From Maledivibacter sp. (GTDB lineage Bacteria > Bacillota > Clostridia > Peptostreptococcales > Caminicellaceae), in assembly GCA_025210375.1 (NCBI GenBank), contig JAOASB010000037.1:1-64000 (forward strand): a stretch of 64,000 nt of DNA. The letters run 5' to 3'. The notes under the pieces were generated by a model. It saw only the letters and a list, made by a program, of their open reading frames with translations, made no database searches and had not been told where the DNA came from. The position numbers and the translations under genes are program-made. How positions within the stretch are numbered: the first letter of the stretch is position 1; every line of letters begins with the position of its first letter. Shown piece after piece: positions 1 to 8,332 of this stretch.

Positions 1-1425
1 GTTGATCCATGAAGTTATGTCTGAGTCCTCCCTATTATATAGAAATGGTGCTACATTTAAATTACTCGGGTCATTTGCATTTGGTGTGATTTGTATTTCC
101 GTATTGCTTATGGCTTTTACTGTGGGTACATTTGATGTTGGACCTGTATTATCTACTGTAAAACTTCTAGTTATTTCATTTGATTTGCCACCTTTATCAT
201 CTTCACACCATATTTTTATATTATTATTACCTTGGCTCAGACTATCATCTACAGATATACCATAATTGCTAAAGCTTTGAGTGTTACCATTAGCTAAAAA
301 ACTATCAATATTTATATTTTCATGTCCTAAAACCGGGTTATTTGACCTATCTAATATACTATAGTAAACTGTTAAATTATCACCAGCATCATCATCCTTT
401 ACATTTCCTTTTATTGAAATGCTATTGTGACCTACTTTCTTACTAAAATATTCATTTTGGAAAGGTTCGGTTATATTTATTGTTGGGTTGCTGTTGTCTG
501 TATATTTTAGTGTTACTGTATAACCGTAGTAATCATCATATCCCCCTTTGTAGACTGTTCCTGTATATGATTGTTTCCATCGTCTAGTGTCGGGCTTGTA
601 TATACGTCCCCTATAACTTATCTCCCATGTATTGCATCTAGTTTTAAATATATCTCCTACACTTGGATGATCTGGCCAATCATAGTTGTCATGTCCTCCG
701 TTACTGCAATTTCTATCTCCTAATACACCCGTATATCCATAGTTGTCTGTATAAGAAAATCTTGAACTTTGAAGGGGATGATTTGTAGTTTCACCTACTC
801 CGCATCCATGAACATGTTTCCACCTTGGATCATCCCATTCGTATGAATTGTCGAGATAATCCACATCATAATCACCAGGTCTATTTATTCTAGTAACTTT
901 TTTTCTTTCGTACTCGTTAACATATGTATTCATAGTTATTTCTTTATTATCCCCCGGAGTTCCTGATATAAATAAACTACTACCGGTTTTATTTATGGTT
1001 CCTGAGTATTCACCATCGTCATATTGCATTGTAGAAGAAAAACTACTATTCCCCTGTGTTTTGGAATCTGTAACTTGCTTACTATATTTCTTCGGATTAT
1101 ATTCTTGTCTACTAGGACTTCCCCCACTAACACTGAAGGTTATATTTTCACCATCCACGGAATGCGATACATTCCCTGTATTTACAGATACATCTACTAT
1201 ACTCTTTAAATTAGGTATAGTTATAGTCTTACTCTTACTTTGATTCATGTCCTCAGTAAAATTTATAGTCATGGTTTTAGTTACGGGATCAGCATAACTT
1301 GGGTTAATTAGAAACCCTTGACTGATCACTATAACACATAACATCACAACTAAAACCTTACCTAAATTAATATTTTGCAAATATCCTTTGAATATACTAT
1401 GCACACTAGTGATACTTAACTTCAT
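1..1425 (-). CDS. Large secreted protein with Ig-like repeats, 5' part only
   Basis: An open frame of 475 codons starts at 1425 behind a CAGGGGGGAATA ribosome binding site and runs off the left edge without a stop. The first 45 residues form a long signal peptide: basic start, hydrophobic stretch KVLVVMLCVIVISQGF, then a likely cleavage site after SYA. The rest is rich in Asn, Ser, Thr and Tyr. The part around residues 310-475 looks like bacterial Ig or cadherin-like domains (PTINITEP, IKGNVKDDDAG, RSFTVDNTGPTS). A Trp, His and Cys rich insert lies near residues 195-290 (HVHGCGVGETTNHP). The protein is probably exported and could be a surface or S-layer-associated protein. The Ig-like call rests on sequence style; the ligand is unknown. 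The gene is monocistronic as far as seen. Confidence 0.75.
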   Translation of the reverse strand, partial: MKLSITSVHSIFKGYLQNINLGKVLVVMLCVIVISQGFLINPSYADPVTKTMTINFTEDMNQSKSKTITIPNLKSIVDVSVNTGNVSHSVDGENITFSVSGGSPSRQEYNPKKYSKQVTDSKTQGNSSFSSTMQYDDGEYSGTINKTGSSLFISGTPGDNKEITMNTYVNEYERKKVTRINRPGDYDVDYLDNSYEWDDPRWKHVHGCGVGETTNHPLQSSRFSYTDNYGYTGVLGDRNCSNGGHDNYDWPDHPSVGDIFKTRCNTWEISYRGRIYKPDTRRWKQSYTGTVYKGGYDDYYGYTVTLKYTDNSNPTINITEPFQNEYFSKKVGHNSISIKGNVKDDDAGDNLTVYYSILDRSNNPVLGHENINIDSFLANGNTQSFSNYGISVDDSLSQGNNNIKIWCEDDKGGKSNEITRSFTVDNTGPTSNVPTVKAISNTEIQITPNANDPSNLNVAPFLYNREDSDITSWIN

Positions 1426-1528
1426 AAATATTCCCCCCTGGATCTTGTATTTTAATATATTTTGTTGAATATTATCAATGCATATCATATTATACATGTT
1501 TATGTTTGTAATATTTTGTCATTTTTAG

Positions 1529-1714
1529 TTGAATGAGGATATTTTTGTGATATTTACTTTTGTAATCGAATCCCTTTTAGAGGCTAATATAAAAGATGAG
1601 CTAAATATTTTAATAAAAAATTTATGTTCTCTGGTTAGTCCAGTACTTTTATTTAGTTTAGGAAAGAAATTTTGCCTGATATGCCTGCAATTATGGAATT
1701 ATACACTGATAGGT
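1529..1714 (+). pseudogene. Possible C-terminal relic of a TetR-family regulator
   Basis: No complete gene is present. The forward frame reads NEDIFVIFTFVIESLLEAN and on to SPVLLFSL. After a one-base frame change it continues as FRKEILPDMPAIMELYTDR before a stop. The second part fits the usual TetR C-terminal pattern of a Phe/Leu-Arg helix, then Glu, then 'P-x-hydrophobic-x-x-hydrophobic-Tyr'. There is no helix-turn-helix upstream. I read it as a frameshifted fragment; a chance match is possible. Confidence 0.3.
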
Positions 1715-1798
1715 AGATTAATATAAGCAATAACTTATTTTTTAGAATACACATTTGATCTTAGGGTTTCTATGCCCAAAAATAAAAAGGCCTATAAT

Positions 1799-1945
1799 TT
1801 ATCTGTAGGAATATTTTTTGGCATAAACATTTTGACAGTGACACTTTTTTCTATCTTCATCTTCTTCAAATATACTTTGTCTATTTATTCCTCTCAATAT
1901 TATATACTCCTGTTTTACTTTTTTTGCGTGCTACTCTTGGATATC
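1799..1945 (-). pseudogene. Relic of a Y1 (REP-associated / IS200-like) transposase N-terminus
   Basis: On the minus strand the translation gives PRVARKKSKTGVYNI, then after a frame change LRGINRQSIFEEDEDRKK. This is the recognisable start of REP-associated tyrosine transposases (typical form: PRxAR-KSKTGIYH-hydrophobic-RGINRQ-IFxDxEDR). The start codon is lost (ATA in place of ATG), the frame is broken and the HUH and catalytic Tyr regions are absent. It is a dead fragment within decayed DNA. Confidence 0.6.
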
Positions 1946-2035
1946 TATTACCCCATTATTATTTTAACAAGTTGTCCTAACGGAAGCGATAACTCCGTCC
2001 CCCGATTTAGTATATTATAATATATTAGCCCACAT

Positions 2036-2077
2036 AAAAAAGGACAGAATTTCAACTCTATTCTATCCTCTACTAAA
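2036..2077 (-). terminator. Rho-independent terminator for the LysM gene
   Basis: On the minus strand a GGATAGAAT / ATTCTGTCC stem with a 9-nt loop is followed by a run of T (TTTTTTATG). It lies about 90 bp beyond the LysM stop codon. Confidence 0.6.
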
Positions 2078-2165
2078 CTATTCCTAATTCGATTTATAAT
2101 AAAAAAGATAGTGACTAAGCTCCCCCACCAGGGCAATCTTAAAACATCATCAAGGGTCTTAGCCC

Positions 2166-2465
2166 TTACTCCATAGGTATTCTTATAACCTGTCCTGGAA
2201 AAATATCATAGGATCTTAGATCATTTATTATACCTATTTCATATATGGACCTTCTTACATCCTTATGCTTTGGAGAAAGTTCTCTTGCTATATCCCATAC
2301 CGTATCTCCACTTTGTACAACCACTTCTATGTACTCAGGCTCCTGGTAGCCTTCTACTCTATTTATCAAAGCTAACATGCTTGATATTGTAAAAAATAAA
2401 ATAACCATTATGAATATCATACTTAACATAAATCTTTTCTTGTTAACAATAACAACCTTAGTCAT
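2166..2465 (-). CDS. LysM-domain SOS protein, YneA-like cell division suppressor
   Basis: A 99-residue protein. The start is ATG behind TTGGAGGAGATGAA. Residues 12-34 form one membrane anchor (MLSMIFIMVILFFTISSM), followed by a LysM domain at about 45-98 (VVVQSGDTVWDIARE ... FPGQVIRIP). The pattern matches YneA, the SOS-induced division inhibitor of Bacillus, which is also divergent from lexA. The family acts at the membrane, with LysM binding peptidoglycan. The promoter (TTTACA, 17 nt, TATAAT) carries an SOS box between its two hexamers, and a second box lies next to the ribosome binding site, so LexA repression is well supported. Function is assigned by architecture and position; the sequence itself is not close enough to call yneA outright. 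Confidence 0.75.
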   Translation of the reverse strand: MTKVVIVNKKRFMLSMIFIMVILFFTISSMLALINRVEGYQEPEYIEVVVQSGDTVWDIARELSPKHKDVRRSIYEIGIINDLRSYDIFPGQVIRIPME

Positions 2466-2476
2466 TTCATCTCCTC

Positions 2477-2490
2477 CAAACGTTTGTTCG
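2477..2490. promoter_or_regulatory. SOS (LexA) box 1
   Basis: On the minus strand it reads CGAACAAACGTTTG, a match to the Firmicute LexA consensus CGAAC-N4-GTTYG. It sits just upstream of the LysM gene's ribosome binding site. Confidence 0.75.
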
Positions 2491-2505
2491 CGTATTGATA
2501 ATTAC

Positions 2506-2534
2506 ATTATATTCGAACAAACGTTCTTTGTAAA
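2506..2534 (-). promoter_or_regulatory. Promoter of the LysM gene with SOS box 2 in the spacer
   Basis: Minus-strand -35 TTTACA (2529-2534), 17-nt spacer, -10 TATAAT (2506-2511). The spacer contains SOS box CGAACAAACGTTCT (2514-2527), so bound LexA would block RNA polymerase directly. Confidence 0.75.
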
Positions 2535-2544
2535 GGGTTTTTAT

Positions 2545-2584
2545 CGAACTTATGTTTGAATAGTTTATATATATATGTTATAAT
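2545..2584 (+). promoter_or_regulatory. lexA promoter with SOS box 3
   Basis: Plus-strand -35 TTGAAT (2556-2561), 17-nt spacer, -10 TATAAT (2579-2584). SOS box CGAACTTATGTTTG (2545-2558) overlaps the -35, consistent with LexA autorepression. Confidence 0.7.
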
Positions 2585-2615
2585 ATAGCAAATAGCAATA
2601 TTGTGAGGTGCTACT

Positions 2616-3236
2616 ATGAGTTTAGATTTGACTAAACAACAAAGCAAAATATTAGATTTTATTAGAAGCGAAGTTGATTCTAAGGGGTATCCTCCTTCTG
2701 TTAGGGAGATCTGCCAAGCAGTGGGATTAAAATCCACTTCTACTGTTCATGGACATCTAAGAAGGCTTGAAAAAAAAGGTTATATCCGACGTGATTCTAC
2801 AAAACCAAGAGCAATCGAAGTCTTGGATTCATCTAATGATATATTCCCAGATAAAAAAGAAATTGCACATATACCTGTGATAGGAAAAGTTACTGCTGGT
2901 GAACCAATTTTAGCCGTCGAAAATGTAGAAGAGACATTTCCAGTTCCAATTGATTTCATTGAATCTGGTACATATTTTATGCTAAAAATTAAAGGTGAAA
3001 GTATGATCGATGCCGGGATATTAGATAGTGATTATGTACTTGTTAAACAACAACCCATCGCAGAAAACGGAGAAATAGCCGTAGCTTTATTAGATGATTC
3101 TGCTACTGTAAAAAGATTTTTTAAAGAAGAGGACTATATTAGACTACAACCTGAAAATAAATTTATGGAACCTATAATAGTAGATGATGCAAAAATTCTT
3201 GGAATAGTTAAGGGAGTTTTTAGGAAGATACAGTAA
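2616..3236 (+). CDS. lexA: LexA repressor
   Basis: A 206-residue SOS repressor and self-cleaving protease of normal length. The winged helix occupies residues 1-65 ([32 protein letters not shown]). The cleavage site is Ala94-Gly95 in KVTAGEP. The catalytic Ser129 lies in [10 protein letters not shown] and Lys166 in SATVKRFF, both as in active LexA. The start is ATG behind GAGGTG. Activated RecA normally triggers self-cleavage, releasing the SOS boxes between this gene and the divergent LysM gene. It is transcribed alone and ends in a strong terminator. Identification is secure. Confidence 0.97.
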   Translation: MSLDLTKQQSKILDFIRSEVDSKGYPPSVREICQAVGLKSTSTVHGHLRRLEKKGYIRRDSTKPRAIEVLDSSNDIFPDKKEIAHIPVIGKVTAGEPILAVENVEETFPVPIDFIESGTYFMLKIKGESMIDAGILDSDYVLVKQQPIAENGEIAVALLDDSATVKRFFKEEDYIRLQPENKFMEPIIVDDAKILGIVKGVFRKIQ

Positions 3237-3262
3237 AAAAGCGTCTTAGTGACGCTTTTTTA
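3237..3262. terminator. Bidirectional terminator after lexA
   Basis: AAAAAAGCGTC, 4-nt loop, then GACGC and a T run directly after the lexA stop. A-run and T-run flank the stem, so it can work in both directions. Confidence 0.85.
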
Positions 3263-3394
3263 GTTCAAAGTTCTAAGATTTTTCGGGTCATACTTTGTGG
3301 CTTTAAAGACAAAAATCATTTGTGAGCAATAATTTTTTTAGTGTAGATATGTGTTTCATCAAAATCTCACATCTCTATAGTAATAACAACTCAA

Positions 3395-3418
3395 CCTGCA
3401 TAAAATGATCTATGCAGG
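3395..3418 (-). terminator. Weak hairpin at the end of the YnbB-type gene
   Basis: CCTGCATA / TATGCAGG stem with an 8-nt loop that overlaps the stop codon at 3410. The T run behind it is poor, so it may be a weak terminator or a 3'-end stabiliser. Confidence 0.4.
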
Positions 3419-4714
3419 CTTTGAACTAACCTCCAACAATCCCTTGTCATACATACTCTGTAGTCCCTTTAAAACACCAAACTTTGCATGTTCATAGGTA
3501 AGCCCGCCTTGAAAATATGCTATATAGGGTTCTTTTATGGGAGCATCGGCACTTAGTTCGATTGATGATCCCTGTACGAAGGCTCCTGCCGCCATGATTA
3601 CAGGGCTATCATAGCCCGGCATATCCCAAGGAACCGGCGTAACATAGGAATCTACTGGTGCAGCACTTTGTATTCCTTCGCAAAATGCTATAACCTTTTC
3701 TGGAGAATGAAGCTTTATAGCTTGTATTATATCGCTTCTCTCATCATTTGGTTTTGGGCAAACTTCATATCCTAGCTTTTCAAATACCCTTGCACAAAGA
3801 ATAGCACCCTTCAATGCCCCAGTTACTACCTCTGGAGCAATAAATAGCCCTTGAAACATGTTTCTTGTTAGGCCAAAGGTAAGCCCACATTCTTTTCCTA
3901 TACCAGGGGAAGTCATGCGAAAAGAGATCAAATCTATTAGCTCTCTTTTCCCAACAATATACCCACCCGTAAGGGCTAGTCCACCTCCAGGATTCTTGAT
4001 CAACGATCCTGCCATTATATCTGCTCCTACATCTGTTGGTTCTTGTATTTCTAAAAATTCTCCATAGCAATTATCCACCATGATTATTATATTTTCATTT
4101 ATTGCTTTAACCCTATCTATGATATCCTTTATACCTTTAATAGTAAGGGCTTTCCTCCATCCATATCCAGTTGACCTTTGGATGTATACCATCTTGGTTT
4201 TGTTAGATATACTTTTTACTAAGCCTTCTATATCAACCTCTCCAGTGGAAAGAAAATCTATCTGCTTATATCCAACTCCAAATTCCTTTAATGAGGATTT
4301 ATTTTCATTTCTAATACCTATTACTTCTTCTATAGTATCATAGGGCTTTCCCGTTGCGGATATGATCTCATCACCTGGTCTTAATACACCTGTCAAGCAT
4401 AGAGTCAGTGCATGGGTTCCATTTACTATGATTGGACGAACTATTGCATCTTCAGTATTAAAAACATGACTATATACCTTTTCCAAGGTCTCTCTACCAG
4501 CATCATTGTATCCATAACCAGTATTCCAATTAAAATGAGTGTCACTGAGCCTATTATCCTGCATTGCCTTTAATACTTTAAACTGATTATAGGACTTTAT
4601 TTCATTGAGATTTTCGATTTCCTCAGCTATTTCCTTTTCCGTTTCTTCTACTAGAGTTATAATTTCTTCATTCAAATCAAACATATTTAGTAAAAAATCC
4701 TTAGTTGTTTTCAT
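3410..4714 (-). CDS. YnbB-type PLP-dependent enzyme (methionine gamma-lyase / 'aluminium resistance' family)
   Basis: About 434 residues. A fold-type I PLP enzyme: NGTHALTLCLTGVLRPGDE is the cofactor-binding start, VDNCYGEFLE holds the PLP-contacting Asp, and GSLIKNPGGG carries the Schiff-base lysine. The family is annotated as methionine gamma-lyase-like or aluminium resistance protein; the true substrate is not established. A longer reading to 4744 starts at TTG without a ribosome binding site. The ATG at 4714 follows AAGGGTGAC at a good distance, so I use it. The gene lies near hfq and miaA, as ynbB does in Bacillus. No missing key residue was seen. Confidence 0.8.
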   Translation of the reverse strand: MKTTKDFLLNMFDLNEEIITLVEETEKEIAEEIENLNEIKSYNQFKVLKAMQDNRLSDTHFNWNTGYGYNDAGRETLEKVYSHVFNTEDAIVRPIIVNGTHALTLCLTGVLRPGDEIISATGKPYDTIEEVIGIRNENKSSLKEFGVGYKQIDFLSTGEVDIEGLVKSISNKTKMVYIQRSTGYGWRKALTIKGIKDIIDRVKAINENIIIMVDNCYGEFLEIQEPTDVGADIMAGSLIKNPGGGLALTGGYIVGKRELIDLISFRMTSPGIGKECGLTFGLTRNMFQGLFIAPEVVTGALKGAILCARVFEKLGYEVCPKPNDERSDIIQAIKLHSPEKVIAFCEGIQSAAPVDSYVTPVPWDMPGYDSPVIMAAGAFVQGSSIELSADAPIKEPYIAYFQGGLTYEHAKFGVLKGLQSMYDKGLLEVSSKPA

Positions 4715-4756
4715 TGTAACGTCACCCTTCATTTTCAGTTTCAATTTTTACATAAA

Positions 4757-4952
4757 AATACGGCTCAAAGGCCGTATTCAGGCTGTCTAACAAACCGAAT
4801 TTCTTCGTTGTTGCGTTGGCTAAGAACCCTTACGTATGTCCATATACGCTACGGCCTCTTAGTTTCAGCACGCCTCGAACTTCGAATTGTTAGACAGCCT
4901 GTCACCTTGTAGACAAAGTCTACAATCTGAAATACGGCTCAAAGGCCGTATT
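4757..4952. repeat. R152 element, copy A (hairpin-flanked 152-bp repeat)
   Basis: A 152-bp body (4779-4930) lies between two exact 22-bp direct repeats (4757-4778 and 4931-4952). Each direct repeat is a hairpin: AATACGGC, 6-nt loop, GCCGTATT. The body can fold on itself: CAGGCTGTCTAACAA near its left end pairs perfectly with TTGTTAGACAGCCTG. A second stem TTGTAGAC-AAA-GTCTACAA lies at its right end. GC content is about 45 percent, clearly above the surroundings. It sits between hfq and the YnbB-type gene. The left hairpin, read on the minus strand, is followed by TTTTTATG, so it probably was the hfq terminator. Copy B is at 27089-27284. No open frame is present. Confidence 0.85.
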
Positions 4953-4987
4953 TCTTTATACTTTTCACCTAAAACTTTAGGCTTTAC

Positions 4988-5227
4988 CTATTGCTTTTGA
5001 TTATTATTTGATAAAAAGTTTACCGGCTTTGAAGGTAGTATGGTTGATATAGCATGTTTATATATCATCTGTTGCTTACCATCACTTTCGATTACTATTA
5101 TGTAACTATCAAAACCCTTTACCATTCCTTTGATTTGGAATCCATTAACAAGGAATATTGTAATCGGTACATGCTCTTTCCTAACTTGATTTAGAAAAAC
5201 ATCTTGTAGATTTAATGAAGATTTCAT
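4988..5227 (-). CDS. hfq: RNA chaperone Hfq
   Basis: 79 residues. Hexameric Sm-like RNA chaperone that pairs small RNAs with mRNAs. Sm1 is visible as [23 protein letters not shown] (split across residues 6-28) and Sm2 as YKHAISTI (residues 56-63), with the usual Gln at the start of the first helix. The C-terminus is short and Asn/Gln rich. It is downstream of miaA, the common order in Firmicutes, with an M3 repeat in the 215-bp gap that may separate transcription of the two. Confidence 0.95.
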   Translation of the reverse strand: MKSSLNLQDVFLNQVRKEHVPITIFLVNGFQIKGMVKGFDSYIIVIESDGKQQMIYKHAISTILPSKPVNFLSNNNQKQ

Positions 5228-5263
5228 ATTTTATCTTTACCCTCCCATAAGTAATAATCTCTC

Positions 5264-5430
5264 AACCCAGATTATTCATAGAAAGTTTGAAAATATTTAA
5301 GGTAATTTTGATTTCTAAGGCGTTTATCAAATTCGAAGGCATACCCAAACGGTACGTCAAGAATTTGATGAATGTCTTAGAAACAAAAGAACGTAGCAGA
5401 GTTTTGAATTTTCTATGAATAATCTGGGTT
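5264..5430. repeat. M3 repeat, full-length copy (167 bp)
   Basis: Perfect terminal inverted repeats AACCCAGATTATTCATAGAA and its complement bound a 167-bp non-coding element between miaA and hfq. Shorter relatives are at 55226-55276, 56431-56478 and 62866-62957. Its right interior (AACGTAGCAGAGTTTTGAAT) recurs at 62866-62957 with few changes. Confidence 0.8.
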
Positions 5431-5442
5431 TAATATTTTATT

Positions 5443-6384
5443 CTATAAAAACTTAATATTCCCTTCAACAAACTGAATAATATCATTAATTATTTTTTCT
5501 TTATCTGAATCATTATCAATATTAAACCATTTCATGTTTCTATATCTTTTAAACCATGTCAATTGTCTTTTAGCATATCTTCTTGTATTTCTTTTTATAA
5601 GCTCAATAGCCCTTTCCAAATCATATTCCCCATTTAAATAGGCTATGACCTCTTTGTATCCTATGCCCTTCATAGAAATATCTTCTACCTTTAATCCCAT
5701 TTCCACTAGTTTTTTTACTTCATCAATCAATCCACTACCTACCATAATATCAACACGTTTATTTACTCTTTCATATAATTCTTCTCTGTCTCTATTCAGT
5801 CCAATAAGTATATAATCATAATCCTCACTTATCTTTAAATCCTTGCTAAAGTCTTTGATACTTTCACCCGTTGAATAATATACCTCTAAAGCTCTAATAA
5901 CTCTCCTAACATTATTGGGATGTATTCTTTCGGCTGTATCCTTATCTACCTCCTTTAGCTTACTATGTAGGTATTCAATACCGTATCTCTCATATTCACT
6001 TGTAAGCCTTTCCCTTATGGAGTTATCAGATTTGGCACTTGAAAAATCCATATCATAGATCAATGAATTTACATATAATCCAGTTCCACCAGCAACTATA
6101 GGAATTTTATTTTTTGAAATTATTTTATCAATATATTTCTTTGCTAAATCCCTATACTGTGAAACAGAGAATTCTGTACGAGGATCGATTTCATCGATTA
6201 AATAATGAGTTACTCCTTGTATCTCTTCTTTGGTAGGCTTAGCGCTACCAATATCTAAATATTTATATATCTGCATTGAATCGGCTGAAACTATTTCTCC
6301 ATCTATTTTTTTTGCGACTTCAATGGATATGTCGGTCTTTCCTACAGCAGTCGGTCCAGCAATAATTATCAAAGGCTTCTTCAT
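5443..6384 (-). CDS. miaA: tRNA dimethylallyltransferase MiaA
   Basis: About 313 residues. It transfers dimethylallyl from DMAPP to N6 of A37 in tRNAs reading U-starting codons, the substrate that MiaB (encoded at 13241) then methylthiolates. P-loop GPTAVGKT lies at residues 10-17, DSMQIYKYLDIGSAKP follows, and VAGGTGLYVNSL is the conserved DMAPP site. RRYAKRQLTWFKR near the C-terminus is the tRNA-binding motif. A start at 6393 (GTG) would overlap its own ribosome binding site AGGTG, so ATG at 6384 is preferred. It follows mutL by 13 bp and is very likely in the mutS-mutL-miaA operon. Confidence 0.95.
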   Translation of the reverse strand: MKKPLIIIAGPTAVGKTDISIEVAKKIDGEIVSADSMQIYKYLDIGSAKPTKEEIQGVTHYLIDEIDPRTEFSVSQYRDLAKKYIDKIISKNKIPIVAGGTGLYVNSLIYDMDFSSAKSDNSIRERLTSEYERYGIEYLHSKLKEVDKDTAERIHPNNVRRVIRALEVYYSTGESIKDFSKDLKISEDYDYILIGLNRDREELYERVNKRVDIMVGSGLIDEVKKLVEMGLKVEDISMKGIGYKEVIAYLNGEYDLERAIELIKRNTRRYAKRQLTWFKRYRNMKWFNIDNDSDKEKIINDIIQFVEGNIKFL

Positions 6385-6397
6385 AACACACACCTAC

Positions 6398-8332
6398 TTA
6401 AGTTCTTAAAAATTTTCTTTCTATTTCTGATTTTGAAATCGAAAAAACTAATGGTCTACCATGGGGACAAGTAAATGAATTTTCTAGCTTTTTTAGATCA
6501 TCTATTAGTTTTTCCATTTCAATCTCCCCAAGTTTATCAGCAGCTTTTATAGCATTTTTACATGACATTTGAATTATTCTTTCTATTTTAAATTCATAAC
6601 TGTTTTTAGAATCATCATTTAAATTTTCAGCTATTTCTTCAAAAAACTTTTTAGCTACAGGTGCCCCAAATAAAATTGGTACCTCCCTTAATATAATTGT
6701 ATTATAACCAAATTCTTCTATTTTGTATCCCAATCTCGCAAAAATATTTTTATTTCCCATAATTCTATTTTTATCAACATAGTTTAGTTCAAGAACTATG
6801 GGCTCAAGTAATATCTGGGACAACATCTCACTTTCTAAATAGCTTTCCATAAATCTTTCATATAGTATTCGCTCATGGGCTGCATGTTGATCAATTAAAA
6901 GCATCTGATTACCTTTCTCACAAATTATAAAGGTTGAAAACAATTGGCCAATTATCTTTATATCGTCTAGTAAATGCTTTTTATCACTACGGGGTTCTTC
7001 TTTCCTAGGCAATATGACTTCTTCTTGTTTTTTATTTACAAAAATTTCGTCAAAAATTTCTCCTAATTTCTCTTCTTTACTTCTTTCCCCTGCATCAGAC
7101 TTTATAATATTCTCTCTTATTGTTTCCTTGTATCCTTCATGCTGAATGGCATCTTGTCTATTAATATCCACATTTTCTTCATATTTTGGCTCAACAAAGG
7201 GTATGTTTTCCTTTGTGTGAGTATCAATACTTATTTGTTCAGATACTCTATCAATATCTACTTTATCAACCTCTGAATACTGGAATTTTTTTTCTTCCTT
7301 ATCATTAGATTTATTTCCAATATTAACATCGGGTATTAGGTTTGAATTTAATAAACTTTCTTTAAGACAGTTTACAATAAAATTTAATATCCTTTTTTCA
7401 TCTCTGAATCTTATCTCAGTCTTAGCCGGATGAATATTAACATCTACTTTATTAGTTGGGATATCTAAATATAAAAAGCAAATAGGGAACCTATTAATAG
7501 GCAATAGAGTATTATAAGCCCCGTCAATGGCCTTTAAAACAACTCTGCTTCTAACATATCTACCATTTACAAAGCATATCTGCAATTGTTTATTTCCCCG
7601 TGTAGCCCTTGTATTTGATATAAATCCTTTAAGCCTTACTTCTTCATCCTCATAATCAATTTCAATTAAATTTTGAGCAATCTCTCTACCATATATGGTA
7701 TATATTGTACTATAAAGATCGTTCTTTCCTTGAGTAGTAAATATATTTTTATTATTAACTATATATCTAAATGAAACCTCAGGATGTGACAATGCAATAT
7801 TATTAACTATAGTACCAATATAATTTGTTTCAGTAGCATTGGACTTTAAAAACTTATGTCTTGCGGGGGTATTATAAAATAGGTCCTTAACAACAAGGGT
7901 TGTCCCATTAGTGCAACCAATGGAACTGCTCCTAATTATTTCCCCGTTCATAAGCTCTGCTTTTATTCCGTATTCATCATCTGAAGTCTTTGTGATAATT
8001 TCAACATTGGACACCGATGCAATACTGGCTAGGGCCTCACCCCTAAAGCCTAAACTTTTTATATCATATATTTCTTTGTCACTATAAATTTTACTGGTTG
8101 CATGTCTTTCAAAGGCCAGATTTATATCTTCCCTATCAATTCCCTTGCCATCGTCAGAGATTCTTATATAGGATTTCCCAGCATCCTTAATCTCAATAAC
8201 TATTGATGATGCATTTGCATCAATCGAGTTCTCTAAAAGCTCTTTTATTACAGAAGCAGGCCTTTCCACAACCTCTCCCGCAGCAATTTTATTTGAAACC
8301 GATTTATCGAGCCTTTTTATTCTCCTAATCAT
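6398..8332 (-). CDS. mutL: DNA mismatch repair protein MutL
   Basis: 644 residues. It links MutS mismatch recognition to strand removal. The N-terminal GHKL ATPase shows ELLENSIDA, DDGKGI and GFRGEALASI within the first 110 residues. A low-complexity charged linker spans about 330-450. The C-terminal domain carries DQHAAHERILYE (starting at about residue 481), an exact DQHA-x2-E-x4-E endonuclease motif, and CPHGRP near the end. So this MutL should nick DNA itself, as expected in bacteria lacking MutH. Start ATG behind GGGTGAT, about 70 bp after mutS. Confidence 0.96.
   Translation of the reverse strand: MIRRIKRLDKSVSNKIAAGEVVERPASVIKELLENSIDANASSIVIEIKDAGKSYIRISDDGKGIDREDINLAFERHATSKIYSDKEIYDIKSLGFRGEALASIASVSNVEIITKTSDDEYGIKAELMNGEIIRSSSIGCTNGTTLVVKDLFYNTPARHKFLKSNATETNYIGTIVNNIALSHPEVSFRYIVNNKNIFTTQGKNDLYSTIYTIYGREIAQNLIEIDYEDEEVRLKGFISNTRATRGNKQLQICFVNGRYVRSRVVLKAIDGAYNTLLPINRFPICFLYLDIPTNKVDVNIHPAKTEIRFRDEKRILNFIVNCLKESLLNSNLIPDVNIGNKSNDKEEKKFQYSEVDKVDIDRVSEQISIDTHTKENIPFVEPKYEENVDINRQDAIQHEGYKETIRENIIKSDAGERSKEEKLGEIFDEIFVNKKQEEVILPRKEEPRSDKKHLLDDIKIIGQLFSTFIICEKGNQMLLIDQHAAHERILYERFMESYLESEMLSQILLEPIVLELNYVDKNRIMGNKNIFARLGYKIEEFGYNTIILREVPILFGAPVAKKFFEEIAENLNDDSKNSYEFKIERIIQMSCKNAIKAADKLGEIEMEKLIDDLKKLENSFTCPHGRPLVFSISKSEIERKFLRT

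Noticed and set aside
995..1243. 82-codon plus-strand frame at the left end
   Set aside because: It is antisense to the secreted Ig-like protein, which has the ribosome binding site and signal peptide.
1772..2020. Hydrophobic 82-codon frame on the plus strand
   Set aside because: It is antisense to the Y1 transposase relic and lacks a ribosome binding site; its composition comes from AT-rich decayed DNA.
1948..2136. 62-codon frame on the minus strand before the transposase relic
   Set aside because: It crosses a terminator hairpin and shows no family features.
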